Source: Hanstruepera flava
GTDB lineage: Bacteria; Bacteroidota; Bacteroidia; Flavobacteriales; Flavobacteriaceae
Assembly: GCF_023634025.1 (NCBI RefSeq)
Contig: NZ_JALJCW010000003.1
Span: forward strand, 62,001-126,000
DNA: 64,000 nt
Direction: 5' to 3'
This document shows positions 9,206 to 18,239 of the stretch, piece after piece. Each line of letters opens with the position of its first letter. The first letter of the stretch is position 1. The position numbers were made by a program, and so were the translations under genes. Under the pieces are notes generated by a model that saw nothing but the letters and a program-made list of their open reading frames with translations, did no database searches and was not told the DNA's origin.

Positions 9206-12200
9206 TTAAAAGTTTACATTCATTCTAAATCCGTAAGTTCCTGTTGGAGGTGCTTGACCACTAGAACCTATACCACTAATACCTGTTCCTCCTGTATTAA
9301 TAGAGAACTCAGGGTCTGTATATCTGTTTTCTTTAGCACGCCACATAACCAAATTATTAGCAACCAGTCCAAATGATAAATTCTCTATTGGAGTTTTCTC
9401 TAAAAACTTTGCAGGTAGCGTATAGTTTAATGCCAATTCTCTAATCTTAATAGCAGAAGCATCAACTACATAGTTCTCCTTAATGTTATTGTATGACGTT
9501 TGCCAAAAGTTTCTATTACCACCTGAAGTTGTGATATTTTCGTTTGCCACATAAACTCCAGAACCTGGTGATGTTTCATAAGATGAATTAGGGAACACAA
9601 ATGGCTGTCTATTTGTAGAAGCACTGTGTACAGTTAAACCTGCAAATTCTAACGCTTCTACTACTGTATTGTAGAAAACATGACCTGTTTTATAATCTGC
9701 AACTGCTGATAAAGACAGATTTTTATATCTAATGTTGGTTGTTGCACCAATAATTAAGTCTGGTACAGTAGATCCTAAATTTATAAACTCATTAGTTACT
9801 AAAGGGTCTCCTGTGTTTTCATCTATAACAACACGCCCTTGAGGGTCTCTAACATAACCAGGTGCGAAAATTGCCGGATAAGCCTCACCTACTTGAGCAA
9901 ACAAAAATGCTGTATTTTGAAATCCTGTACCTACTTGTAGCCGCTCTGCTCCATCTGCCAATGAAATAACTTCAGATTTATTAGTTGTAACCGTTATACC
10001 TAAATCCCATTGAAAATCCTTAAACTTTAGTGGCACTAAACCTAAATCAATTTCAATTCCTTTATTCTGAATTTCCCCAACATTTGTTAAGTATGATGTG
10101 GCTCCTGAACCTGCTGAAGATTGCGAAAAGTTTATTTGATCTTCAGATTTCACAAAATAGTAGTTAGCTCCTAACTTGATTCTTCTTTTGAATAATTCAA
10201 TATTAAACCCACCTTCAATAGATGTTGAGAATTCAGGACTTAAATTAGGATCTACAGCAATTGTTGTTGGTCTTAAGCCTGTAGTGCTTCCAAAAGGAAA
10301 GCCTCCGGGAACTTGAAAGTTTTCATTGATCTGCCCTATTCCAGCATCGTTACCCACCTTGGCATAACTGGCGTTAAACTTTAAATAATCTATAACACCA
10401 CCTTTTAACCCATCAAAAGCATCGGTTGGAACAAAGGAAATACCCGCACTATAATAACCGTAAGAATTATTATCAACTGGTAATGTTGATGAAATATCCT
10501 GCCTATAAGAACCTGTTAAAAATAGGTAATCTCTAAACCCAAGTGTTAAATCACCAAAAAACGAGTATAGTCTTTTTTGTGTAGTTCCTTCCCCTCCGGT
10601 TAATTCACCTGTTCTTACATTAGTATTGTAAATTACATTGGTAAACAAATTATTTCCACCAATGTTTACTTGCTTACTCCTAAAGGTTTCCACATGGTTA
10701 CCTAAAATTAAACGTGCACTAAAATCGTCACTAATTTGTTTATCAAAATTCACCAAGAGGTCAGAATTCAATCTAAAGTTTTCGCTCATACCATCTTGTA
10801 CTGCGTTAACTTCATTGGCCGGTCTTGTGTAGGTAAGTGTTGGATCGTATTGCCAAGCTTCCTGTGTGTTTTTAAAACTACTATTAAACCATGTTCCACC
10901 TAAAGTATAGGACGCTGAAATCCAATCATTGAATTCATAATCCAATCTTGCAATACCCTGTAATCTGTTAGATCTTGAAGTGTTTCTATTTTGATCTATT
11001 ACCTGATATGGGTTTTTAAAGTATGCGTTAAAATACGTGTCTGGAGTTGAAAACTTATCGGTTCTCCAGTTTCTATAATCTGAAATTGGAATATGACCTG
11101 GCGTATTTAAAAGGATTCTGTAATAGCTACCATCATTTGGACTTGCTCCTGCTACATCTGTTTTATCTTGAAAGAAAGATACAGATGTTGATGTTTCCAA
11201 CTTCCCACTTTTGCGTGTTGAATTAAACCTAAAATTATCTCTAACATACTTGTCTCCAGGGGTCACGCCAGTTCTATCAACCCTTTGAGCGGAGAAAAAA
11301 TATGACGAGTTATCACCTGCACCACTCAACGATATATCGTTTTGTAGAGTTACACCTGTTACAAAAAAGTCTTTTTTGTTGTCCTTAATTGGCGCATAGG
11401 GCAATACTTGATAGGTACCATCTGAAAGAATAGGACCAACCCTTCTTGGAAGACCGTCATATCGTGGCCCCCAACTTTCATTTTCAATAGGGTCATATTC
11501 AAAATTTTGAGTAGAGCCACTTCCAAAAAGTGTTTGGGTTTCTGGGAAATATTTAACGTTTTCGAATGTAGCTACCGAATTGAAGCTAATGCTTATCTTT
11601 TCGTCTTTCTCCCCTCTTTTTGTTGTAACAATTATAGCTCCATTTGCTCCTTTTGAACCATATAAAGATGCTGAAGACGCCCCTTTAAGTATATTTATGG
11701 ATTCAATATCATTAGGATTTAAATTGTTTAGTGCTCCTTGTGATTGGGGCACACCATCAACAACTATTAAAGCTCCGTTATTACCTGTTAAAGAACTGTA
11801 ACCCCTTAATACAATAGTAGATGATGGGTTTACACCATTATCACTAGTGTTAATATTAAGGCCCGAAGACTTACCTGAAAGCGAGGAAGCCACATCTACA
11901 GGTGCTGCCTGTACTAAAGTTTTACTCTTAAGTTCTGTTGTGGCGTAGGCTAATTGTTTGGGCTTTCGTTTAATACCTAAAGCAGTAATAACAACCTCAT
12001 CTATGGCTGTTACATCTGGCTCTAGTGAAACATTTATTGTATTACTGGAACCCACAGTTTGTTCAATTGTTTTATAACCTAGAAATGAAAATGATATAAC
12101 ATCATTTTCGTTGACAGAAAGACTAAATTTTCCATCAAAATCTGATTGGGTGCCATTTGTTGTTCCTTTAACTAAAATATTCACCCCAGGAAGTGGTAAA

Positions 12201-12301
12201 CCCGACTCGTCAGACACCACACCTGTTATTGACTTTTCTTGTCCGTATGAACAAATTGAAAAAAATACGAATAAGAAAAAAAGCTTGTAACCTTGATTCA
12301 T
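9206..12301 (-). CDS. SusC/RagA-family TonB-linked outer membrane protein
   Basis: 1031 aa, the usual SusC size. It has a signal peptide (ending SICSYGQ) and a carboxypeptidase-regulatory-like domain at residues 24-105 (VSDESGLPLPGVNILVKG, SFLGYKTIEQTVG). The TonB-box/plug region has EVVITALGIKR, VDGVPQSQGALNNLNPNDIE and ILKGASSASLYGSKGANG, and the rest is a 22-strand type barrel ending in …GFRMNVNF. It imports large or oligomeric nutrients with the SusD partner using TonB energy. It is the first gene of the four-gene operon and is divergent from a LytTR regulator across 365 bp of DNA containing direct repeats. Confidence 0.95.
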   Translation of the reverse strand: MNQGYKLFFLFVFFSICSYGQEKSITGVVSDESGLPLPGVNILVKGTTNGTQSDFDGKFSLSVNENDVISFSFLGYKTIEQTVGSSNTINVSLEPDVTAIDEVVITALGIKRKPKQLAYATTELKSKTLVQAAPVDVASSLSGKSSGLNINTSDNGVNPSSTIVLRGYSSLTGNNGALIVVDGVPQSQGALNNLNPNDIESINILKGASSASLYGSKGANGAIIVTTKRGEKDEKISISFNSVATFENVKYFPETQTLFGSGSTQNFEYDPIENESWGPRYDGLPRRVGPILSDGTYQVLPYAPIKDNKKDFFVTGVTLQNDISLSGAGDNSSYFFSAQRVDRTGVTPGDKYVRDNFRFNSTRKSGKLETSTSVSFFQDKTDVAGASPNDGSYYRILLNTPGHIPISDYRNWRTDKFSTPDTYFNAYFKNPYQVIDQNRNTSRSNRLQGIARLDYEFNDWISASYTLGGTWFNSSFKNTQEAWQYDPTLTYTRPANEVNAVQDGMSENFRLNSDLLVNFDKQISDDFSARLILGNHVETFRSKQVNIGGNNLFTNVIYNTNVRTGELTGGEGTTQKRLYSFFGDLTLGFRDYLFLTGSYRQDISSTLPVDNNSYGYYSAGISFVPTDAFDGLKGGVIDYLKFNASYAKVGNDAGIGQINENFQVPGGFPFGSTTGLRPTTIAVDPNLSPEFSTSIEGGFNIELFKRRIKLGANYYFVKSEDQINFSQSSAGSGATSYLTNVGEIQNKGIEIDLGLVPLKFKDFQWDLGITVTTNKSEVISLADGAERLQVGTGFQNTAFLFAQVGEAYPAIFAPGYVRDPQGRVVIDENTGDPLVTNEFINLGSTVPDLIIGATTNIRYKNLSLSAVADYKTGHVFYNTVVEALEFAGLTVHSASTNRQPFVFPNSSYETSPGSGVYVANENITTSGGNRNFWQTSYNNIKENYVVDASAIKIRELALNYTLPAKFLEKTPIENLSFGLVANNLVMWRAKENRYTDPEFSINTGGTGISGIGSSGQAPPTGTYGFRMNVNF

Positions 12302-12666
12302 TGATATTATTTTTATGTTAATAATATGCTAATCTACTTGGTAACATGCTGCCCTATTTTACTCTTGATGTATCTAACTTATATTTTGATGTGAATAACT
12401 GTTTTTCAAGGAAAAGTTCAAATTGCTTTCAAATAAGTGTTATATCCATTAATTTTTAAGCTATAATCTCATAAAATTCCTAATAGCGACTTTCTAATTT
12501 ATTTTTCATATTTATTCATTGTCTTGATTTTTGAATTGTACAACTTATATTTTGCTGTTAATGACTTATAATTTGATTTAAGTTGTGTTAAAGACCCCTA
12601 CGCAATAAATTTAAATATGTAATTTGCATTAAAAAGCAAAAAGTAATAACAAGAAAGTTACCACTA
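12302..12666. promoter_or_regulatory. Divergent control region with ACTTATA-type direct repeats
   Basis: A 365-bp gap between the SusC-like gene and the LytTR regulator. Two 25-bp direct repeats, 12376-12400 and 12542-12566, match at 22 positions (AACTTATATTTTG core). A third, weaker copy starts at 12564 (ACTTATAATTTGAT), so two ACTTATA cores are 21 bp apart. That matches the way LytTR regulators use tandem direct repeats. I find no perfect TAnnTTTG box here. Binding is inferred, not shown. Confidence 0.45.
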
Positions 12667-13443
12667 ATGACAGTAAAAACTATTATTATAGATGATGAAC
12701 CTTTGGCTAGACAGCGCATCAAAATATTATTGAATGACGTTCCTGAAATAGAGGTTATTGATGAATGTTCGACTGGAAAAAAAGCCATAAAGAGTATTGA
12801 TACTCTGAACCCTGATTTAATTTTCTTGGATATTCAATTAAAGGATATGACTGGTTTTAATATTCTTGAAAAAATCAGTCCAGAAAGCAAGCCTATGGTT
12901 ATTTTCATTACAGCCTATAATGATTATGCTCTTAAAGCTTTTGATGTGTTTGCTTTTGATTATTTACAAAAACCCTTTAAGGATGATAGGTTTTATAAAT
13001 CGACACAAAAAGCCATTGAACAACTTAATCAACAACATAACTCATCGTTTGAAGAACGTGTTGAAGATTTACTAAAATATATAAACTCGAATGACAAAAA
13101 CCCACTTAACAATTCTAAACGCATACCTATTAAATTGGGTAATCGAGTACTTTTTATTGAAAGTGACAATATTAAATATATAATAGCTTCTGGGTATTAT
13201 GCCGAAATTCATACTGATGAAAAAAAACACTTATTAAGAGAATCATTAAATAACTTAATAAACGATTTACAACCTGAAAAGTTTATAAGAATTCATCGTT
13301 CAACAATTATAAATTTAGATTATGTTAAAGAGCTTATTCATTCTAACTATGGTGAAATAGACGTAAAAATGACCGATAATAAATTATTTAGGATAAGTAG
13401 AAGCTATAAAAAGGATTTTATAAAAGCAATAGGTTTAAAATGA
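12667..13443 (+). CDS. LytTR-family response regulator
   Basis: 258 aa. The receiver domain (residues 3-120) has the acidic pair IIDDEP near residue 8, the phospho-acceptor Asp55 in LIFLDIQL, and the conserved Lys in FDYLQKPF. The C-terminal LytTR DNA-binding domain (about 155-255) has FIESDNIKYI, a YYAEIHT segment and FIRIHRSTIINLDYV. It overlaps the next gene, a LytS-type kinase, by 4 bases (ATGA), so they are a two-component pair. It is divergent from the SusC operon and is likely to control it, although that is inference from position. Confidence 0.92.
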   Translation: MTVKTIIIDDEPLARQRIKILLNDVPEIEVIDECSTGKKAIKSIDTLNPDLIFLDIQLKDMTGFNILEKISPESKPMVIFITAYNDYALKAFDVFAFDYLQKPFKDDRFYKSTQKAIEQLNQQHNSSFEERVEDLLKYINSNDKNPLNNSKRIPIKLGNRVLFIESDNIKYIIASGYYAEIHTDEKKHLLRESLNNLINDLQPEKFIRIHRSTIINLDYVKELIHSNYGEIDVKMTDNKLFRISRSYKKDFIKAIGLK

Positions 13444-14525
13444 TTAGGGAAATAGATAAAAAATTAATCCGTATACTTTTAAGTTTTTATTCAGTATACT
13501 TTTTAATCAATATCCTTCAAAGAGTATATTTAAAATCTAACGGGTATGGTTATAGACATATTAGCTGGAGTCAATTGCTTGTTGAAAACACGGCTATTGA
13601 GATAATTAATACCATTCCTCTTATGCTTTTAATCATTTATTTTTCAAGATGGATGATTAAACAAAACTTCAACTTATTCAATCTTATTATAATTCATGCT
13701 TTAGTTTCAGTAGTAACAGGAATACTATTTTCATTTTTTTATGTCTTTTTGCAATTTTTAGCCGGAAACATATCTTACGAATTAACTTTAAACAGTCTTT
13801 TTACAAGTTCAGTAAGATATCTAAGCACTCATTTTCTTATATACTTCACCAGTGTATTCATTATCAATACTTATTTCTATTTAGAAAAAAGTTTAAATGT
13901 TGAAATCCAAAAAATCAATATAGAAAAGCAGCTTGCCCAAGTAAAGGTTAACATTTTAAAATACCAACTTCATCCACATTTTTTCTTTAATACGCTTAAC
14001 AGCATATCTAGTTTAATTGATATTGATACAAAACTAGCCCAAAATACCTTGGCCGATTTTAGTGATTTTTTAAGAGATATATTATTTCTTAAAGATTCTA
14101 ATTTATTACCTATATCAGTTGAAATGAAAGTGCTTAAACGCTATATTGGCATAATGGGGATTCGGTTTTCTGACCATTTAAATGTTTCTATAAATTTAGA
14201 GGAAGATTTAGATGATGCTTTAATACCTAGTTTAATTTTGCAGCCCATATTAGAAAACGGCATTAAACACGGTTACTCTTATGACGCCACCGATTTAAAA
14301 ATTGACATTGACATTTTTAAGAAAGATTCCCAGCTTTACATAGAAGTAATTAATAACGGAGAACCATTATCTGAAAACTATAAATACGGAACTGGACTGA
14401 AAAATACCATTGAAAGGCTTAAAACTTTATATGGTGATAACTACACTTTTTCAATTGAAAACAGAAAAAACAGGGCAGGTGTAAAAACTAAAATGATAAT
14501 ACCTTTTTCACAAGAACAAGTTTAA
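13440..14525 (+). CDS. LytS-type membrane sensor histidine kinase
   Basis: 361 aa with four predicted membrane segments in the first 150 residues. A short linker leads to the His_kinase domain, with the LHPHFFFNTLNSISSL phosphorylation box (His180) and an N-box LQPILENGIKHGY near residue 265. The glycine-rich YGTGLKNTIERL sequence of a GHKL ATPase is also present. It signals to the LytTR regulator encoded just upstream with a 4-base overlap. There is no large periplasmic sensor domain, so the signal is probably sensed in or near the membrane. Confidence 0.92.
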   Translation: MIREIDKKLIRILLSFYSVYFLINILQRVYLKSNGYGYRHISWSQLLVENTAIEIINTIPLMLLIIYFSRWMIKQNFNLFNLIIIHALVSVVTGILFSFFYVFLQFLAGNISYELTLNSLFTSSVRYLSTHFLIYFTSVFIINTYFYLEKSLNVEIQKINIEKQLAQVKVNILKYQLHPHFFFNTLNSISSLIDIDTKLAQNTLADFSDFLRDILFLKDSNLLPISVEMKVLKRYIGIMGIRFSDHLNVSINLEEDLDDALIPSLILQPILENGIKHGYSYDATDLKIDIDIFKKDSQLYIEVINNGEPLSENYKYGTGLKNTIERLKTLYGDNYTFSIENRKNRAGVKTKMIIPFSQEQV

Positions 14526-14590
14526 CAGGTAAAAAAACCGTTTTTATTAAATGCATAAAGAAAATCAAACACTTTTGTATTTGGCTTGTT

Positions 14591-14640
14591 GTAACGGGAA
14601 CAGGACTCGAACCTGTGAATTTTTGGTTATGAGCCCAACC
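14591..14640 (-). other. Decayed 3' half of a tRNA-Met gene (likely old attachment site)
   Basis: On the minus strand the sequence has the CTCATAA anticodon loop, a perfect T arm (ACAGG-TTCGAGT-CCTGT) and the end of an acceptor stem (TCCCGTTA). Upstream there is no matching 5' half. It aligns with the intact initiator tRNA at 33195-33267 with scattered changes; the T-stem differences are paired on both sides. I read it as a remnant left by integration at this tRNA. Confidence 0.55.
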
Positions 14641-14723
14641 TTTACCCCTTTGTTAACACATAGCCAATAGCCGTTTTGATTCTATTAAAAATCCGTTAGA
14701 TTTGTAATTGTAAACATAATTAA

Positions 14724-14747
14724 AATAAACACACTAGTGTGTTTATT
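14724..14747. repeat. 24-bp perfect palindrome
   Basis: Arm AATAAACACACT at 14724-14735 is followed by its exact reverse complement at 14736-14747, with no spacer. It lies 37 bp before the TTG start of the next gene and just before a GTTGGCAAC element. It could be an operator or a recombination site; there is no T-run to make it a terminator. Confidence 0.6.
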
Positions 14748-14783
14748 CATACGTTGGCAACAAGCTGACCAAAAACATCTGAA

Positions 14784-15362
14784 TTGAAAATTAAACAGAG
14801 TTATTTAAAAGGAAAATCCGTTTTCATAGTTTCATTGCTCGTAATCGGAATTACAATTCTGACTGTTTATCTGACAGGAATTAATTACAATCGGAGTCTG
14901 ACTTCAAATCTATACTTGTCTTTAGGAATTATAGCAATATCACTATTCTTATTTATGACTTATGGACTTTATAATGGAATTGGATTGATTGACAATTTCC
15001 CGAAATTTCGAAATTTTAAACGAGGAGATATAATGGGAAATACGTCACCTACTTTCGACACGCCTTCAATTGATGTTGGAGATGGAATTGGAGGATTGAT
15101 TTTATCAATTCTCTTGTGGATTGGAATGACAATTTTGCTAATTGTATTGTTAATCTTTTTAGAAGCAATTTTTTGGTTTTCCCTTTTTATAATTTTAGCA
15201 ATGCTCTATTGGATTTTTTTCAGAGCATTAAAATTCGTTTTTAATAAATCAAAAGATACAAAAGGAGATATTGGAATTTCAACAATTTACTCGCTGACTT
15301 ATACTCTACTCTATGTTGGTTGGATATTCGGAATAGTATATCTGACTGAATTAATTAAATAA
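14784..15362 (+). CDS. Hypothetical membrane protein, about four TM segments
   Basis: 192 aa from a TTG start at 14784. Hydrophobic segments are near residues 10-32, 40-62, 103-148 (long, probably two passes) and 168-190. A small Gly/Asp-rich loop lies at about 85-100 (…DVGDGIGG…). I do not recognise the family. It is followed after 7 bp by a small secreted-protein gene, also with a TTG start, and the pair is bounded by GTTGGCAAC (14753-14761) and GTTGCCAAC (15784-15792). Base and codon use look like those of short accessory genes rather than the core genes nearby. Probably horizontally acquired. Confidence 0.6.
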   Translation: MKIKQSYLKGKSVFIVSLLVIGITILTVYLTGINYNRSLTSNLYLSLGIIAISLFLFMTYGLYNGIGLIDNFPKFRNFKRGDIMGNTSPTFDTPSIDVGDGIGGLILSILLWIGMTILLIVLLIFLEAIFWFSLFIILAMLYWIFFRALKFVFNKSKDTKGDIGISTIYSLTYTLLYVGWIFGIVYLTELIK

Positions 15363-15369
15363 GCATAAA

Positions 15370-15768
15370 TTGAAAAGCAAGGTTTTAACACTTTTAATGA
15401 TTGTAACTTTATCTAATGTGTTTGGACAAACATCTGACCCAAAATATTTACGACACGACCATAATTACAGCACGACTTATTTTTATGAAGTCACTGAAAT
15501 AACAATCCATTCTGACTCAACTTATACCTTGAAAAGTTGGAGTATAAACAACAAAAAAGAGTGTAAAAGCTATAAGGAATATAAACCTGAAGTTAGTAAT
15601 GGCAAAATCACTCGAAATGGAGAATTTCTTACTCTGACTGAATACAGAAACGGAAACAAAACGGATTTTAATTGGACTGTAAAGGTTTTTGAAAAGCGAT
15701 TAAATTTTTACTATCCAAATAAAAATGGAAGGTTGATAAAAAGCGCTAAATTCAAAAGGATTTTATAA
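15370..15768 (+). CDS. Small secreted hypothetical protein
   Basis: 132 aa from a TTG start at 15370. The N-terminus is a signal peptide (MKSKVLTLLMIVTLSNVFGQ), and the mature part is about 112 residues, rich in Thr, Tyr, Lys and Asn with beta-strand-like alternation (…YEVTEITIHSDSTYTLKSW…). No family recognised. It follows the membrane-protein gene by 7 bp and is likely cotranscribed. The GTTGCCAAC element lies 16 bp after its stop codon. Confidence 0.6.
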   Translation: MKSKVLTLLMIVTLSNVFGQTSDPKYLRHDHNYSTTYFYEVTEITIHSDSTYTLKSWSINNKKECKSYKEYKPEVSNGKITRNGEFLTLTEYRNGNKTDFNWTVKVFEKRLNFYYPNKNGRLIKSAKFKRIL

Positions 15769-16021
15769 AACATAAAAAAGCCAGTTGCCAACAAAGTACT
15801 GTGGTAAAAACCATTACCAAATCGCCTAGTTCTCTAGTCGCTTTTTTGTGAATTTTAAATCAAGGAATTCCGAATAATATCACCAGGGAAATTTGAAATA
15901 GAGGGCATAAAAAAGCCTGTATGATTAATGGATTTTATTTGACCATAGATACCCTACATTTTTCGTTTCCAATATAGATTGTCCATTTTTATTAGTTATT
16001 CAGATAGGAGTTCCTATAATT
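15769..16021. other. Intergenic region, no gene seen
   Basis: About 250 bp between convergent genes. It holds the GTTGCCAAC element and no open frame or strong terminator. A very short minus-strand frame (around 15862-15912) ends in PGDIIRNSLI, which may be the tail of a lost gene, but it is too short to call. Confidence 0.3.
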
Positions 16022-16624
16022 TTAATTATAAATCCTTATAATTTCACCTTGTCCTCTTCCCTCTAAACTTTTAACATAACCGCTAATAGCTTGCTTCATT
16101 GAAATTGGTAAGTGACCCGGAAAATAATTTTTATATTTTTCATAAGCATCTTCAACCAGACCAAGAGAAACGGTATTTATTCGAATACCATTTTCTATTT
16201 CTAACGCTACAGCTTTTGTAAAACTATGTATGGCGCCATTTACCATAGCAGCACTAGTAGTTTTTAATACAGGATCATCTGCCAATATACCTGTTGATAA
16301 TGTTATAGACCCATTGGCATTTAAATAATCTTTCCCTATTCGAACAAGATTAACCTGTCCCATAAGTTTACTTTTAAGCCCAACGTAGTAATCGTCTTCA
16401 GTAAGATTATTAAAATCGTCCCATTTGGCTTCGCCTGCGACACATACAATAGCATCTAATTTCCCCGTATTTTCAAATAGGTTTTTAATAGAGTTACTAT
16501 CTGTTATATCTACAATAAAATCACCGTTTGTTCTGCCGGCAATTAACACATCATGTTGTTGTTTAAAATGTTCTGAAACTACTTTCCCTATGGTTCCATG
16601 ACCACCTATTATTAATATTTTCAT
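16022..16624 (-). CDS. Short-chain dehydrogenase/reductase family protein
   Basis: 200 aa, shorter than the usual 240-260 of classical SDRs. The Rossmann nucleotide motif GGHGTIG is at residues 7-13, a DITD cofactor-edge motif near 45, CVAGEAKWDDF in the NNAG position, and a Ser in SITLSTGIL in place of the catalytic Ser. The usual YxxxK is not clear: the region reads MVNGAIHSFTKAVALE, so Tyr may be replaced by His/Ala-type residues with the Lys kept. It belongs to the short SDR group with an altered active site common in Bacteroidota. Substrate unknown. It follows the GNAT gene by 10 bp. Confidence 0.8.
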   Translation of the reverse strand: MKILIIGGHGTIGKVVSEHFKQQHDVLIAGRTNGDFIVDITDSNSIKNLFENTGKLDAIVCVAGEAKWDDFNNLTEDDYYVGLKSKLMGQVNLVRIGKDYLNANGSITLSTGILADDPVLKTTSAAMVNGAIHSFTKAVALEIENGIRINTVSLGLVEDAYEKYKNYFPGHLPISMKQAISGYVKSLEGRGQGEIIRIYN

Positions 16625-16634
16625 GTTATGTTAT

Positions 16635-17066
16635 TTAAAATTTGTGCTCAAAATGAAATCCTAGAATACTAAAACCTTCTTTATAATAGAATTTATGAGA
16701 TCTTGAATTACTTACATAAGTATTTAAACCAATACATGTATATTCATTTTTTAATGCCCATTCTTTTATTTGACTGATTAAGTAATTTCCTAATCCTTTA
16801 GATTGAATTTTAGAATCAATAATAACATTATCTAATTCCAAATGCTTACCTCTATAAATGCGAATAGTTGTCCAACCACTAGAGACTCCTAATAATTCAT
16901 TATCACTAAATATAGCAAAACAAGTATAATTAGGAAGTTTAACCATTTCAATTAAGGTATCATTTAAAAAACTAATATCCTTATTTGGGTTTAATTGATG
17001 TACTAGTTGTAACAAATCGTTTTTATAATCTATTGGATTGATAAGCTTAAATTCTATATTTCTCAT
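16635..17066 (-). CDS. GNAT-family N-acetyltransferase
   Basis: 143 aa, the normal length for a single GNAT domain. The core acetyl-CoA motif is IIDSKIQSKGLGNYLISQI (residues about 81-99, R/Q-x-x-G-x-G/A form), and the C-terminal motif is SNSRSHKFYYKEGF. It transfers an acetyl group to an unknown amine acceptor in the cytoplasm. It sits directly upstream of the SDR gene (10-bp gap), so the two probably form a small operon. Confidence 0.88.
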   Translation of the reverse strand: MRNIEFKLINPIDYKNDLLQLVHQLNPNKDISFLNDTLIEMVKLPNYTCFAIFSDNELLGVSSGWTTIRIYRGKHLELDNVIIDSKIQSKGLGNYLISQIKEWALKNEYTCIGLNTYVSNSRSHKFYYKEGFSILGFHFEHKF

Positions 17067-17185
17067 TGATAATATGTTTATAGAGGTTGCTAATTTATAG
17101 TCTATTTGTATATGGTTTTAATACTATTTACGGACTGCTATTTCTTGAAGATGAATAATCACTATGCAACAACTAATTAGCTATT

Positions 17186-18238
17186 TTAGTTTTGTACTTC
17201 CCAAATTTTTATGGTTTTATCTTTACTTGGTGAAGCTACAAATTTTCTGTTTGAACTAACATCCATGCCTAACCCTATATCATTATCATGAGCAGATAGT
17301 GTTTGTATAACTCTTTCCTTTTCAACATCCCAAAGAGTTGCCAATATGGGTGTTGTAAAACCTGTGAAACTAAAATGATACTCTAAAAATTCACCTAACG
17401 CCTTTTTGTCTGTTCCACCAGCTAATACACGATTATCATCAATAAAAACTACCGAATGAATGGCTTGATTATCTCCTTTTAAAGTATGTAAAAGTTCCCA
17501 GTTTTTTGCAGCCCAAATTTTTACAGTTTTATCGTCTCCTGCACTAGCTAAAAACTTTCCATTTGGACTGAAATCCATAGATAATGGCACTTGCGAATGC
17601 CCTAAAATTGTTTTAACTAATTTACCTGATTGCATATTATAGACTCTAATAGCATTATCGCTTCCAGAGGCTAACAACAACTCCCCTGAAGGATGAAAGA
17701 TTACTTCCCAAATATTATGATTAGCATCTTTAAACTCATGCTTTAATTCACCTGTTTCTACATTCCAAACAGAAATTTTGTCGTCATTTCCGCCTGCTGC
17801 AATTAGTTTTCCATTAGGGCTGTATGTTATAGACCATAATGTACCCTCATTTCCTTCTAAAACACGAATTAAAACTCCTGTTTGTACATCCCAAATTCTA
17901 GCTTTCCCATCATAAGAGCCTGTGCAAACTGTTTTCCCGTTTGGGCTAAAATCAACTGAAGGTGTTCCATATTCGTGTGGCAAATCATGTAAAACTTCAC
18001 CTGTAATTGTATTCCAAATTTTTGTATTGTTTTCAAGTCCGCCACTAACCATTAAACTATCATTTGGTCCGAACTTTACTTCCCAAACTTCGTTGGTATG
18101 ATGTGTATAGGTTTTAAACAATGTAAGGTCATTACCTTCAACTAATGTAGGTTGTTTAAATAATTGGAAATATATAATAGTAAGTAATACTGCTATTATA
18201 GTGAGCAAGCTCCATTTTTTAATTTGTTTCTTTTTCAT
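17186..18238 (-). CDS. Membrane-anchored WD40-repeat beta-propeller protein
   Basis: 350 aa. The N-terminus has one membrane anchor (about residues 8-28, WSLLTIIAVLLTIIYF) without a clear cleavage site, so the propeller should face the periplasm. Six to seven WD40 repeats follow, each with a recognisable WD or GH-type end (KIWNTITGEV, RIWDVQTGVL, SVWNVETGEL, KIWAAKNWEL, ATLWDVEKERV, KIWEVQN). Such propellers are protein-binding platforms. Its start is 1 bp after the stop of the upstream S41-peptidase gene, so the two are cotranscribed and may act together. Confidence 0.88.
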   Translation of the reverse strand: MKKKQIKKWSLLTIIAVLLTIIYFQLFKQPTLVEGNDLTLFKTYTHHTNEVWEVKFGPNDSLMVSGGLENNTKIWNTITGEVLHDLPHEYGTPSVDFSPNGKTVCTGSYDGKARIWDVQTGVLIRVLEGNEGTLWSITYSPNGKLIAAGGNDDKISVWNVETGELKHEFKDANHNIWEVIFHPSGELLLASGSDNAIRVYNMQSGKLVKTILGHSQVPLSMDFSPNGKFLASAGDDKTVKIWAAKNWELLHTLKGDNQAIHSVVFIDDNRVLAGGTDKKALGEFLEYHFSFTGFTTPILATLWDVEKERVIQTLSAHDNDIGLGMDVSSNRKFVASPSKDKTIKIWEVQN

Positions 18239-18239
18239 C

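Noticed and set aside
14591-14640. A complete second tRNA-Met gene
   Set aside because: The 3' half is good, but no 5' acceptor or D arm can be paired upstream, so it was recorded as a remnant.
15862-15912. Short minus-strand peptide ending PGDIIRNSLI
   Set aside because: It may be the tail of a lost gene, but at about 17 codons there is nothing to support a call.
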